Part shown: piece by piece, positions 50,806 through 60,970 of the stretch | Layout: every line of letters begins with the position of its first letter | How positions within the stretch are numbered: position 1 is the stretch's first letter | NCBI GenBank assembly: GCA_964016985.1 | Contig: OZ024823.1 | Span: 41,512,264-41,576,263, forward strand | DNA: 64,000 nucleotides | From: Anodontia alba | Lineage: Eukaryota; Mollusca; Bivalvia; Lucinida; Lucinidae | Reading direction: 5' to 3' | Made by a program: the position numbers and the translations under genes | The notes under the pieces: generated by a model | The model's input: only the letters and a program-made list of their open reading frames with translations | Databases searched by the model: none | What the model was told of the DNA's origin: nothing

Positions 50806-52457
50806 CAAGAGCTCCGCCAAGCAGGGCATTATACGCCCGTGGCAAGTAATAAGATGCAGCACATTAACTGGCTCCTGTATAATTCAGTGCTCCGGATATA
50901 AACTGTAAGTGGCATTACAAAAAAAAAAAAAAAAATTAAAAAAAATTCATTGGGGCATAATCTCTGCTGATATTTGGTGAACTGTAACCTAAGGGTCCAA
51001 CCTGGCCAAGAAATTAAGGGAGAAGTTTGCTGCTTCTAGGGAGAAGTGCTTTCTGACGGAGGACACACCACAGAAGCATGGCTATATTATAAGCTCATAA
51101 TTATGAGCCTTTGGCATACTATTACCTCTGAACAATATGCTGTGAAAAGTTTACAAAAACTTTCAAAGGGGCATAAAACTGCAAATATTTGGTGCACTGT
51201 AACCTAAAAATAATATGTGCTGCTCCACATCATCATGTAAGTATTTATGAAGTTTCAGCTTGATCGGATGTAAACTGTAGGAGGATTTAGCCAGAAACAA
51301 AAAATTAATAGAAATTTTCAAAGGGGTTTAACTCTGCTAATATTTGGTGGACTGTAACCTTGAAACAATATGCGCTGCTCCACATCATTGTCTTACTACA
51401 AATCAAGTTTCAGCTTGATCGGATGTAAACTGTAGGAGGATTTAGCCGGAAACAAAAAACTAATAGACATTTTCGAAGGGGTTTAACTCAGCTAATACTT
51501 GGTGGACTGTAACCTTGAAATAATACGCGCTGCTCCACATCATGGTCTAACTGTACATGAAGTTTCAGCTTGATTGGATGTAAATTGTAGGAGGATTTAG
51601 CCATTAACTAAAAATTAATCAAAATTTTCAAAGAAGTAGAACTCTGCTAATATTTGGTGGACTGTAACCTCAAAATAATATGCGCTGCGCCACATCATGG
51701 TCTAACTACACATGAAGTTTCAGCTTGATCGGATGTAAACTGTAGGAGGAGTTAGCCGGAAACGAAAAGTCTACTGAAATTTTCAAAGAGGAATAACCCT
51801 GCTAATATTTGATGGACTGTAACCTCGAAATAACATGCCCTGCTCCACATCATGGTCTAACTGTACATGAAGTTTCAGCTTGATCAGATGTAAAATGTAG
51901 GAGGAGTTAACCGGAAATGAAAAGTTTACAGAAATTTTCTAAGGGGCATAACTCTGCAAACATTTGGTGGACTGTAACCCCGAAACAATATGCGCTGCGC
52001 CACATCATGGTCTAACTATACACCAAGTTTCACCTTGATCGGATGTAAACTGTAGGAGGAGTTAGCCGGAAACGAAAAGTCAATTGACATTTTCAAAGAG
52101 GCATAACTCTGCTAATATTTGGTGGACTGTAACCTTGAAATAATATGCGCTGCTCCACATCATGGTCTAACTATATATGAAGTTTCAGCTTGATTAGATG
52201 TAAAATGTAGGAGGAGTTAACCGGAAATGAAAAGTTTACAGAAATTTTCTAAGGGGCATAACTCTGCAAACATTTGGTGGACTGTAACCCGAAACAATAT
52301 GCACTGCGCCACATCATGGTCTAACTATATACCAAGTTTCAGCTTGATCGGATGTAAACTGTAGGAGAAGTTAGCCGGAAACGAAAAAGTTTACGGACGG
52401 ACGGACGCCATACCCCGTAACATAATACGTCCCGTTTTTCAAACGGGCGTATAAAAA
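50806..52457 (+). mobile_element. Complete pearl-like element, ~155 bp core
   Basis: Left end CAAGAGCTCCGCCAAGCAGG with TTATACGCCCGTGGC. The core units (TTTGGTGGACTGTAACCTTG, TGCGCTGCTCCACATCATGG, AGTTTCAGCTTGATCGGATG, TAGGAGGAGTTAGCCGGAAA) repeat about eight times from 51180. After ACGGACGGACGGACGCC come ATACCCCGTAACATAATACG and the stem-loop CCCGTTTTTCAAACGGG, with GCGTATAAAAA at the edge. Another copy's start is at 1-419 (minus). Confidence 0.82.
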
Positions 52458-52551
52458 ATGACTGGACTGATTGGCAATTTTCAGTTTCTTAAGCCCTCTG
52501 GTTCCCAGCCATATTATGTCTATTTAGAAATTGAAACCAGAAGTCACAAGT

Positions 52552-52823
52552 CTTTGTTTGTGTTGAGGTTTTACAGCCCAATTTGCCTAACCACTCTTTT
52601 ACTGGAGAGGCTTAGTCCTCTAAGCAGTTAACCAGTATTGTGCACATTCTTTCACTAGAAACTGAAAACTGCATCTCTTGAATCAGCCAAAGGGAGAGAA
52701 TGACTGTAGAAGATATTTCATGATCAATCTCCATGACAGAATGTTGCTGACCCGGCAGCGATTGAACCCACAACCTCCTGATCACCAGTCAGACAAGCAT
52801 CCAACTGAGCCATCGAGGCTGGC
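52552..52823 (-). mobile_element. SINE-A, diverged, tail shortened
   Basis: AAGTCACAAGT (52541-52551) and AAGTCATAGGT (52824-52834) look like a target-site duplication with two changes. About 35 bp of the tail region (GTCATGTCGAGC) is deleted. Confidence 0.8.
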
Positions 52824-52893
52824 TAAGTCATAGGTCACTGAAAAAGGTTATATTTATAGCTATTAAGTTAGATCATAAATATAAGCAATCTCA

Positions 52894-52953
52894 CCATTAA
52901 ATTGGCAGAGCCTCATCAAGACTGTAGAGTAGTGGAAGCCAATGATAGCCGAC
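52894..52953 (-). pseudogene. Exon-like cassette 1
   Basis: On the minus strand it encodes SAIIGFHYSTVLMRLCQFNG before a donor-like G|GTGAGATTGC. The upstream AG (CACTTAAG) is a weaker acceptor than in cassette 2. Homologous to 54184-54259. Confidence 0.35.
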
Positions 52954-53011
52954 TTAAGTGCTATAAAAGAATGCAAATAACTAAGGCAGTAAAGTACAAA
53001 CAGAAGCATAA

Positions 53012-53196
53012 TTAACCCTTGTCCTGCTGAATAATTTAAGATGCCACTCCCACTTCTAATTTTCAGCCATTCAGATCACTTGGTACTGATTGTTGCTATA
53101 AATTCACATACTTAACAGCAAACAGAAGCCAACTGATCTGGATCTACAATGTTTGCAAAGACAGAGTATATCTGGGTTCAGCAGGACTAGGGTGAA
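53012..53196 (+). mobile_element. MITE-C with deleted left inner arm
   Basis: TTAACCCTTGTCCTGCTGAA at the left; the right end decayed to GCAGGACTAGGGTGAA. The sister duplication unit has the unoccupied site GCATAATTAAAGCG at 54308-54321, with one TTAA. Confidence 0.8.
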
Positions 53197-53737
53197 GACA
53201 TATAATCATCGTCATCATGCCTGTCCTCATCATAATCTATATCATCATCTGCATCACCATTACTATTGTAATAAGCTATAGTAATTCCATTATTCACCAT
53301 ATCATCATCATCATCACATCATCATCATCATCATCATCATTAACCATTCAATAATTATAATCACTTATACATTTAGTATACATAGTCAAAAAAGTATATG
53401 ATTCATAAACAGTATTGTCAAACCATAAACATTACCAATCCCATTGATACTCATCTACATTAAGTTAGCACTGCTATCATCATCATGATCCTTGTAAAGG
53501 ACTGAAGACATTTAAAAAGCTCATCATCAGAAGCAGTAGCATCACCATCATCAACAAATCGCAGTCATAAGAGCTGTCATTGTCATCAACATCAGTGTCA
53601 CTGTGCAGTCAGGCAGATCAAAGATGCGTGCAAAACTGATGAATATAAAATAGTAAGCTTTGCATTCAGAATCTCTTCCCTGATCATAGTGGCCACCGGC
53701 TATAACCCCTACAATACACACCAAACAATCCTTGCGG

Positions 53738-53798
53738 GCATTAGATCTCCGGACCCTCGTCATGGATGGTAGAGTTGAGAAATGAAATGCTAAGCAGA
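53738..53798 (-). pseudogene. Exon-like cassette 3
   Basis: Minus-strand DNA TTTCTCAACTCTACCATCC, then ATGACGAGGGTCCGGAGATC aligns with cassette 4 and more weakly with cassettes 1 and 2. The frame MTRVRRSNARKDCLVCIVGV is open past the cassette. Confidence 0.3.
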
Positions 53799-54183
53799 AA
53801 GGTAAGCTGTAAAAAGGAAGCAAAATTAAGGCATATAAAATGAAAAAGAAAAGAAGTATAATTAAGAAAGATACTATCTTTAACATGTCTGTTGTCATCA
53901 TTAGTCTCAGTAACATTACAATTAATCAAAAAACTGATGCCTTAAAACATCAACACCATCATCATCACTTCCAGATCATCATCATCATCACTTATAGTGC
54001 TATTATTATCATAATCAAGTACATGTAACACTTTAGGAAAAAATATAACCTTGTCTGGTGGCCTGAGGCTTCTGGTTCCTAGCTGCATTATATCAAATAG
54101 GAAACTGAAACCAGGAATCACAGGTCACTGAACAAGGTTATATTTATACCTATACCATCAAATCATAAATATAAGCAATCTCA

Positions 54184-54259
54184 CCATTAGATTGGCAGAG
54201 CCTCATCACAACTGCAGGGTTGAGGAAACCAATGATAGCTGAAAGAAATGCTGCAAAAG
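54184..54259 (-). CDS. Exon-like cassette 2 (best preserved)
   Basis: On the minus strand TTTCCTGTCTTTTGCAG is a strong acceptor. The exon would read AFLSAIIGFLNPAVVMRLCQ, SNG and ends at AATG|GTGAGATTGC, a good donor. The peptide is hydrophobic and might be one membrane helix. I cannot name the protein. Three related cassettes lie on the same strand within 2.5 kb. Confidence 0.4.
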
Positions 54260-54699
54260 ACAGGAAATAACTTAGGCACATATAAGTAAAACAAAGATGG
54301 CAAGGAAGCATAATTAAAGCGTATAAATCATCATCATCATCATTATGCTATCCCATCAGCTTCTATATCATAATCTGCACTAACATTACGATTGTAATCA
54401 GGTGTAGTAATTCCATAAGTTTACCACCACATCATCATCAGTAACCATATGATAATTACAACCAATTCTACATTTAGTATGTAATTATAATCAAGAAGTA
54501 TATGATTCATCAACAGTACTGTCAAACCATAAATATAACCAATCCCATTGACCTTTGTCTACATTAAGGTTATAGCACTGCAATCATGATCATAATCCTT
54601 GCAAAGGACTGATAAAAAATCACTTTCAAATACATCCAGTACATGTAATTGACAATTAAATGTAACGTGAACAGTTTTGTCAAACCATAAAACATTACA

Positions 54700-54985
54700 T
54701 TGATTGTGTTGGGGTTTAACGACACGTCAACCCTTGTGGGTCATTTTGTGTCGTCTCCCAGAGAAAGGGAGAAAAGAGACAGAAGAGATAGCAGAAGAGA
54801 TGAAAGAGAGGGACAGGGAAGAAAGAGGAACAGGAATGAAAGTGAAGAAACAGAAGAAATAAAAACATCACCTCCCTACCCTTACCTACTACAAGGATAG
54901 CAGGCCTTGCCCAACTGTAAGCCAATATCAGCTGGACACCCCGGTGACATAAGATACATGACACCTTCGCACCACCCGACCACCC
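54700..54985 (-). mobile_element. SINE-B, near consensus, with target-site duplication
   Basis: CCATAAAACATTACA is repeated at 54685-54699 and 54986-55000. The head-side end on the plus strand is GCACCACCCGACCACCCC. Confidence 0.92.
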
Positions 54986-55287
54986 CCATAAAACATTACA
55001 ATCTCACTATTGAAATTCTATACATCATCAACATCATCAACATCATCATCATCATCATCAAAAGAGCCATCATCATCAACAAAAACATGCTATGCAATCA
55101 TCATCATCAATGATAATCATCACCATCAGCATTGGTTTTGATGTGCAGTCAGGCAGATCAAAGACAGTCTTTGCTGACAAAACTGTTAAATATAAAGAAG
55201 TGATCATGTAGCTTTGCATTCAAATCTCTTCCCTGAACATAGTGGCCACTAGCTGTAACCCCTATGATACATACCAAACAATCCTTG

Positions 55288-55354
55288 CAGGCATTAGATC
55301 TCCCGACCCTTGTCATGAATGGCAGAGTTGAGAAAACCAATGCTAGCTGTAAGG
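55288..55354 (-). pseudogene. Exon-like cassette 4
   Basis: Minus strand: acceptor-like ACAGCTTACCTTACAG, then a frame reading LASIGFLNSAIHDKGREI and a stop. Another frame gives MTRVGRSNACKDCLVCIIGV, matching cassette 3 over about 40 residues. Confidence 0.3.
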
Positions 55355-55430
55355 TAAGCTGTTGGTAAAGAAGCACAATTAATTAGGCCTAGAAATAACA
55401 AAATTTAATGCTGGAAGAGAAGGACAATAA

Positions 55431-56150
55431 AGTTATTTAAAGATTCCATATTCCTCGAAAACAGACATTTTCTTATCCAAGAAAGGTTTAATAAATGGAT
55501 ATATGGTATTAAAGGTTCCTCACTCCTCAAAAACAAGACATTTTTTTTATCCAAGAAGGTTTAATAAATTGATATACAGTATTAATTAGAACCATAAAAT
55601 CTGGCTGTTTTTGAACTGGATCAAAAATGAACAGATTTTTTTTATCTATCTCTGAATTAATGTTGGCAACATTAATTCACAGATACAATAAAAAATCATT
55701 TCATTTCAAAAACTAGAAACTGAAATTATACAGGCTATCAGGTGCAACATTTTATGATTGTATTAATACCATATATCAATTTATTAAACCTTTCTTGGAT
55801 AATACAATGTTTATTTTTAAGGAATACTGTATTGATTTGAACCTTTAATACAATCATAAAATGTGGCATCTGACATCCTGTAAAATTTCATTTCGTCTCG
55901 CGTTCTTGAACTGGATAAAAAATGAGACGATTTTTTTATTGTATCTCTGAATTAATGTTGCCAACATTAATTCAGAGATACGATAAAAAAATCATTTCAT
56001 TTTTTATCCAGTTCAAAACGAGAGACTAACTGAAATTTTACAGGCTGTCAGGTGCCACATTTTATGATTATTAATACCATGTACCAATTTATTAAACCTT
56101 TCTTGGATAAAAAAGGTCCATTTTTGAGGAATAAAGCCTTTAAATAACAA
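55431..56150. mobile_element. Two palindromic MITE copies in tandem
   Basis: Each half centres on ATCTCTGAATTAATGTTGGC, then AACATTAATTCACAGATA (near 55650 and 55955). Arms include TATCCAAGAAAGGTTTAATA and its inverse TATTAAACCTTTCTTGGATA. The second copy is closer to a perfect palindrome. Confidence 0.7.
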
Positions 56151-56323
56151 ATGCTGGAAAAGAAGCACAATTAAGTCGTATAAAGAACAAATGCTGGAAA
56201 AGAAGTAAAATTAAGGCATATAAATTACAAGCATATATGTAAATAAATATAACTCGAACATACAAATTACAAACAGAATTCAGACAACTACAAATAGAGA
56301 TGAAGCATGATTAAAGCGATGAA

Positions 56324-56536
56324 TTAACCCTTGTCCTGCTGAATAAATTAAGATGCCACGCCTTTTTCAAGTTTTCAGCCAATCAGATTACTTGATCCAG
56401 ATTGTTGATATAAATTCATATACTGAATGGCAAACAGTGCAGATCCAGATCAGTTGGCTTCTTAGAAGCCAACTGATCTGGATCTAGACTGTTTGCAAAG
56501 GCAGTGTATATTCGGGTTCAGCAGGACAAGGGTTAA
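56324..56536 (+). mobile_element. MITE-C copy
   Basis: TTAACCCTTGTCCTGCTGAA to TTCAGCAGGACAAGGGTTAA, both TTAA-bounded. Confidence 0.85.
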
Positions 56537-56549
56537 ACAACAACAAAAA

Positions 56550-56750
56550 AATTAATGCTAAGCACTCTGGGGAAAAAAATCAGATGACATTTTGAATATT
56601 TTTCTTATTTTTCCAGAAAATAGATTTGACAATTCAGGCAAAGTGTCCCTCGCAAGGAGACAATTTGAATGAAATGTTGATGCCTACTTTCTGGGAAAAT
56701 TAAGAAAACATATCAATTTGCTATCTGCTAAAATTGCCCATAGTGATATT
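56550..56750. mobile_element. MITE-G1 copy
   Basis: TTAATGCTAAGCACTCTGGG at the left, CTGCTAAAATTGCCCATAG at the right, TAGATTTGACAATTCAGGC arm inside. Confidence 0.6.
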
Positions 56751-57550
56751 AATAATAATAAAACAAATAATAAATCTAAATCGCAAATGTGAATCACAAA
56801 CATGAATCCCAATCGCCAACTTGATTCGCCAACATGAATCGCAAATGAAGAGAAAGCGTCGCGAACTGACTTGCTGTACGGAGCTGAAACCGCAAACGGC
56901 ACACAAGAACATACATTTTCATATACAGTCACTTTCAAATCAATCAATCAGCAAACTTTCATGCATACATGCTGAATTGAGCCATGCCAAGTGAAAATGT
57001 GCCTTCAGGGCATGTGCAAACAGCAAAGGCCTAGATCAGACGGCATGAATGCAAAGACCCAAATAAGACCTTGTGCATGTGTGGGATGAATCTGAATATG
57101 TGCATTTTGCACATGCTTGAAAACACCATTTTTTGCTTGATGTGGCCCAACTTTATATTCTGATCTATTACTAAGTATCTATTCCTGTCTAATCTAACAC
57201 AGTGTCAATCTAATACAATCTAACTATCTAATCTCATACCTAATCCAGTCAACAGTATTTCAGTCATGTCAAGATATTGCCTCTGAAAAACAGTCATGTC
57301 GTCATGTCCTCTCTGCATCTGTGGGACTTTTACCCGACCTGGGCCAATGACAAACCCAAGTCCTGCATTATGTTACTAGCAGCTCTGCCACAGAGGCATA
57401 AGGTAGCCCATCTATTTTGCCAGCCAGCAAACATTTTGATTTTTTTATGTATGTTTTGAGAAAATAAGGCATGGTATTTTGTAAGGAAGGCCAGTAGAAA
57501 TGTGTATTTTAAATGAGTACCCTACTAACTCCAAATATTTAGACAGAAAG
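56751..57550. other. Unassigned; short AATCGC-type repeat
   Basis: At 56775-56845 AATCGCAAATGTGAATCACA, AACATGAATCCCAATCGCC and AACATGAATCGCAAATG form a loose tandem. The ORF at 57277-57459 has no supporting context. Confidence 0.4.
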
Positions 57551-57552
57551 GC

Positions 57553-57840
57553 TCCAGCAAACAGTGTTGACTTCAATCAAACTGCTTCTAAAGGAGCAGT
57601 TTGATTATGGTCTACACTATTTGCCAGTCCATCACAAAATTTCAGAGAGAGATCACATGGTAGTCAAATTTTGGGATAAGCATGGTAACACTTACCATGC
57701 TACGAGGTAAATTGAACAGATGACAAACTGATGCAATTTTTCTCATTTTTCCTTGCAAATCACTTCTAGGAAAAATATGAAAAATATTTGAAAATGTCGT
57801 CTGCCAAAATATTTACCCAATATGCAAAGTGTCAAGCTGT
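57553..57840. repeat. Hairpin and MITE-G1 remnant
   Basis: 57553-57626: AGCAAACAGTGTTGACTTCA and TTGATTATGGTCTACACTAT around GCTTCTAAAGGAGC. 57685-57840: GTAACACTTACCATGCTACG to TTTACCCAATATGCAAAGTG, a diverged MITE-G1. Confidence 0.55.
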
Positions 57841-57960
57841 CTGTATTTTAGGATAAATGTGGTAGGACTTCTACAAACAACAAATAATGAGCTGGAGTGG
57901 TAGAAGGTGCTCAGACTTCATTGACACTGATCTCCCACCATTCCCTTTCCACCTCTACAA

Positions 57961-58014
57961 TTGATTGTGTTGGGGTTTAACGACACATCAACCCTTGTGG
58001 GTCATTTTGTGTCG
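57961..58014 (-). mobile_element. Tiny 5'-truncated SINE-B with target-site duplication
   Basis: Only the last 54 bp of SINE-B (plus strand TTGATTGTGTTGGGGTTTAA to TCATTTTGTGTCG) are present. TTCCACCTCTACAA lies at both edges (57947-57960, 58015-58028). It was inserted in this truncated form. Confidence 0.9.
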
Positions 58015-58154
58015 TTCCACCTCTACAAGGATATTATACTGTGAAATCATGGGTTTTCAAGGGGGTGAACTTTCTGTTCTGTCAGAAGTAACCATTTACG
58101 ACAAAATGAATTAATAATTTTCTTGTTTGCTTAAGTTAATAATCTTTCACGTTC

Positions 58155-58364
58155 TTAACCCTTGTCCTGCTGAACCTGGATATATCCTACCTTTGCAAAC
58201 AGTGTAGATCCAGATCAGTTGGCTTCTGAAGAAGCCAACTGATCTGGATCTATACTGTTTGCCATTATGTGAATTTGTATCAACAATCTGGAAAAAGTAA
58301 TCTGATTGGCTGAAAATTATAAGTGGGTGTGGCATCTTAATTTATTCAGCATGACAAGGGTTAA
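58155..58364 (-). mobile_element. MITE-C in reverse orientation
   Basis: TTAACCCTTGTCCTGCTGAA at the left and TTCAGCATGACAAGGGTTAA at the right. The internal asymmetric segment (GGGTGTGGCATCTTAATTTA) is inverted relative to the other copies. Confidence 0.85.
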
Positions 58365-58394
58365 AATCAGATTATCTCACTGTATAGTTTTGCT

Positions 58395-58625
58395 TTCCGA
58401 ATTAATCTTTACTTTATTGGGTAAATCAGCAGACAACAAATTACAGATACTTTTCATACAAAATAAAGTTTGACATTTCATTCAAACTGTCTCTTCTGGT
58501 GACAATTAAAATGAAATGCCAAGCCTTTTTTCCCTTAATAATTTAAATGAACTGCCATATCATATTTTCTATGAAAAAAAGGAAAGTATCAATAATTTGT
58601 CATCTGATGTAGGTTAAAGCAAAAA
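58395..58625. mobile_element. MITE-G1-like copy, diverged
   Basis: GTAAATCAGCAGACAACAAA, AAAGTTTGACATTTCATTC, CTGTCTCTTCTGGTGACAA and ATGAAATGCCAAGCC. Confidence 0.5.
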
Positions 58626-58683
58626 GTATGAAAGTCATGTCTTAGTTCAATCAACTATTGGAACAGCTACAATTCAGAAAGCA

Positions 58684-58927
58684 AAGACTTGTTAAGGACT
58701 TGAAGATAATTCTTTGGATATTTTTTCTTAATTCTCTATAAAACATATGTTGTGGGTACTCATTAGAAGTACCTCAATGAGGACGAGAAAACATGTTATG
58801 GAAGAAAACGTGTGGGTACTTATCAGATGTGCTTATAATGAGTACCCAAAACATGTTTTTTATCAATAAATGAAGAACATTATTGAAGATTTAATCACAA
58901 AATACCCCTCCTTAACAAGTCTGCTGC
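58684..58927. mobile_element. MITE-F, full length with extra inner repeat
   Basis: Outer ends GACTTGTTAAGGA and TCCTTAACAAGTC are inverted. ACATATGTTGTGGGTACTC is followed by a second partial arm GAAAACGTGTGGGTACTTAT, as if part of the hairpin was copied twice. Confidence 0.7.
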
Positions 58928-58948
58928 AGAGAGGTAACAAAACACTGT

Positions 58949-59252
58949 TTGTTTGTGTTGAGGTTTTACAGCCCAGTCAACCCAATGGGGTCATCTCGAG
59001 CGCAGTCAGTTTACCTAACCACACGTTTACTGGGCAGGCTTTGTCCTCTAAGCAGTTAACCAGTATTGTGCACATTCTTTCGCCAGAAACTGACAACTGC
59101 CCTTCTTGAATCAGCGGAAGGGAGAGAATGACCGCTGAAAATATTTCATGATCAATCTCCATGAAAGAATGTCGCCGACCTCGGCGGGGGTTGAACCCGC
59201 GACCTCCTGGTCTCCAGTCGGACGGCGCATCCAACTGAGCCACCGAGGCCAT
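58949..59252 (-). mobile_element. SINE-A, near consensus, with target-site duplication
   Basis: CAAAACACTGT flanks at 58938-58948 and 59253-59263. Head, B-box GGTTGAACCCGCGACC complement and tail are intact; among the youngest-looking copies. Confidence 0.92.
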
Positions 59253-59336
59253 CAAAACACTGTCCAACACTGCAACTTCAAGTGTAGATCTAAGGTCAGG
59301 ACATTTTCAGGTGAAGACAAGTACAGAAGTAATCAT

Positions 59337-59625
59337 TTTTTTATTATTATTATTATTATTTATTTTAACACTTAAAGGCAGCTGGGTGAAAATTTCAGCA
59401 GACAACATTTTGAAACATTTTTCTTATTTTATCCAGGAAATAAGACTTCAGCATTTCATGCAACTTGTCTCCTTAAGAGACAAAATATGGAAAAAAAAAT
59501 ATAAATATATCAATTTTAATTTGCATGTATGTCAAAGTCTATTTTCTTGGGGAAAAAAAGAAAAAAAACATTATCAATTTAAATCTGCTGAATCTGCCCA
59601 GGAAGTGGTAAAGCTTTAAGTTAAA
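59337..59625. repeat. (ATT)n run and MITE-G1
   Basis: TTATTATTATTATTATTATT at 59340-59360, then TTAACACTTAAAGGCAGCTG to GCCCAGGAAGTGGTAAAGC with CAGCATTTCATGCAACTTG. Confidence 0.6.
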
Positions 59626-59674
59626 TTAAGTTACATGGAAATGTTACTTCCAATATACAGCCCACATCTGCCCC

Positions 59675-59845
59675 TTAAAGCATGAGTGATAACAGCAGCA
59701 GACACCATTCTGAAGTATTTATATTTTCATTATTTAAAGAAAATATGACTTAATATTCCATGTGAATTGTCTGCTAAAGGATCCATAACATCAAATATCA
59801 AGACTTTTCTCTGAAAAAAAAAAATTGAATGGTGCATTGCCGATT
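59675..59845. mobile_element. MITE-G2 copy
   Basis: CCCTTAAAGCATGAGTGATA, AAAGAAAATATGACTTAATA, ending beside the next copy's TTAACCC. Confidence 0.55.
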
Positions 59846-60970
59846 TTAACCCTTAAAGCACTAATCACAACTGCAGTAGACAACATTCTGAAACACTTTT
59901 TATTTCGACTTTTTAAAGCAAATGTCTCATTTCCTGTGAATCAAATTCCAAGCAGACGATTCACATAAAACATCAAGACTTATTTTCTCTGAAAAAAAAA
60001 AAAATGAATGTTGACTGCTTCAAAGGAAATATTGCAGTAAGACAAGTATTTTCCCTAATTGGCTCAGGTGTTGAAGACTAGATTTCAGAGATTACAATTT
60101 TCAATTTTTATTACATATTCTGGTAGCCCAATGTCTGAATCATAACACAAAGGAAAATTTATGCTTCTGGCTTAATATTATGGGGAGATAATTCAGTCCT
60201 GTTCACCTCACCTGAAAAACCCCAGAATTAATACCCTGTTCAAAACGATGTTAGTTGCGTTTCTCTTTGGGAAATATTTCTTGCATAAGAATGACACAAA
60301 AACAACACTGATGGGAAATAATGGTTAAATGAATACAGTCAGTGTGCATGTCTTGTATATCTGACTAGAATTTTCTTTCTTATTTCTGGTTGAAAAGCAA
60401 AATTGCATGCGTTTCATAAAAGTTGCTGTAAAAATATATTTTCCCCCTAGACCCAAGTTCCCATTCTTCATATATATGAGGTAAGTATATGTCAGGGAGA
60501 TATCTCCACCAAAGGGCATCTTGGGTCCAGGAGGGAATCATCTTTCTAACAACAGATGAAACACATTCAATTTTGCATTTGAACTGGAAATGAGAAAACG
60601 AATTCAAGTCCGATACACCAGACATGATTGCATTCATTTAACCATTATTTTCCATCAGTGTTGTGTATACTGATGCAAGAAATATTTCCCAAAGAGAAAG
60701 GTAAGTAAGCTTAATTCCCATCATTTTGAACATGGTACTAATTTAGGAGTTTTTGGGGTGGGGTAAACATGATTGCATTATCTCCCCATTATAATAAGCC
60801 AGACGCATAAATATTCTTTTCTGCTATGATCCAGACATTGGGCTACCAGAATATGTAATAAAAACTTGAATATTATTATTTCTGAAATCTTGTCTTCAAT
60901 ACCTGAACCAATTAGGGTAAATTCTTGCCTTACTGCAATAACTCCTTTTGCTTGGTGCTTTAAGGGTGAA
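59846..60970. mobile_element. MITE-G2 split by a foldback element
   Basis: The left end TTAACCCTTAAAGCACTAAT and right end TTGGTGCTTTAAGGGTGAA enclose a normal MITE body plus the foldback at 60030-60940. Confidence 0.65.
60030..60940. mobile_element. 0.9 kb foldback element, ~310 bp arms, at a TA site
   Basis: The left arm starts TATTGCAGTAAGACAAG; the right arm ends CTTGCCTTACTGCAATA. The arms remain alignable throughout: CCTAATTGGCTCAGG with CCTGAACCAATTAGG, ATATTCTGGTAGCCCAATGT with CATTGGGCTACCAGAATATG, and GGGAAATATTTCTTGCAT with ATGCAAGAAATATTTCCC. They end near 60340 and 60627. The loop of ~285 bp has no recognisable gene. Confidence 0.8.

Larger units (their letters stand above)
52480..55430. 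repeat. Tandem segmental duplication (two units of ~1.0-1.3 kb)
   Basis: Unit 1 (about 52480-54028) and unit 2 (about 54029-55430) share colinear blocks: TATAAATATAAGCAATCTCA (52876, 54166), AAGTATATGATTCAT (53392, 54495), GTCAAACCATAAA (53418, 54522), GTGCAGTCAGGCAGATCAAA (53602, 55144) and CAAACAATCCTTGC (53722, 55275). Differences are mostly insertions: SINE-A (52552-52823) and MITE-C (53012-53196) in unit 1, SINE-B (54700-54985) in unit 2. CAT/ATC microsatellites occur in both (53280-53340, 53960-54000, 54326-54345, 55020-55060). Confidence 0.75.

Noticed and set aside
54700..54900. ORFs rich in Arg/Glu at 9272, 18392, 34642 and 54700
   Set aside because: They are translations of the purine-rich body of SINE-B and start and stop with the repeat.
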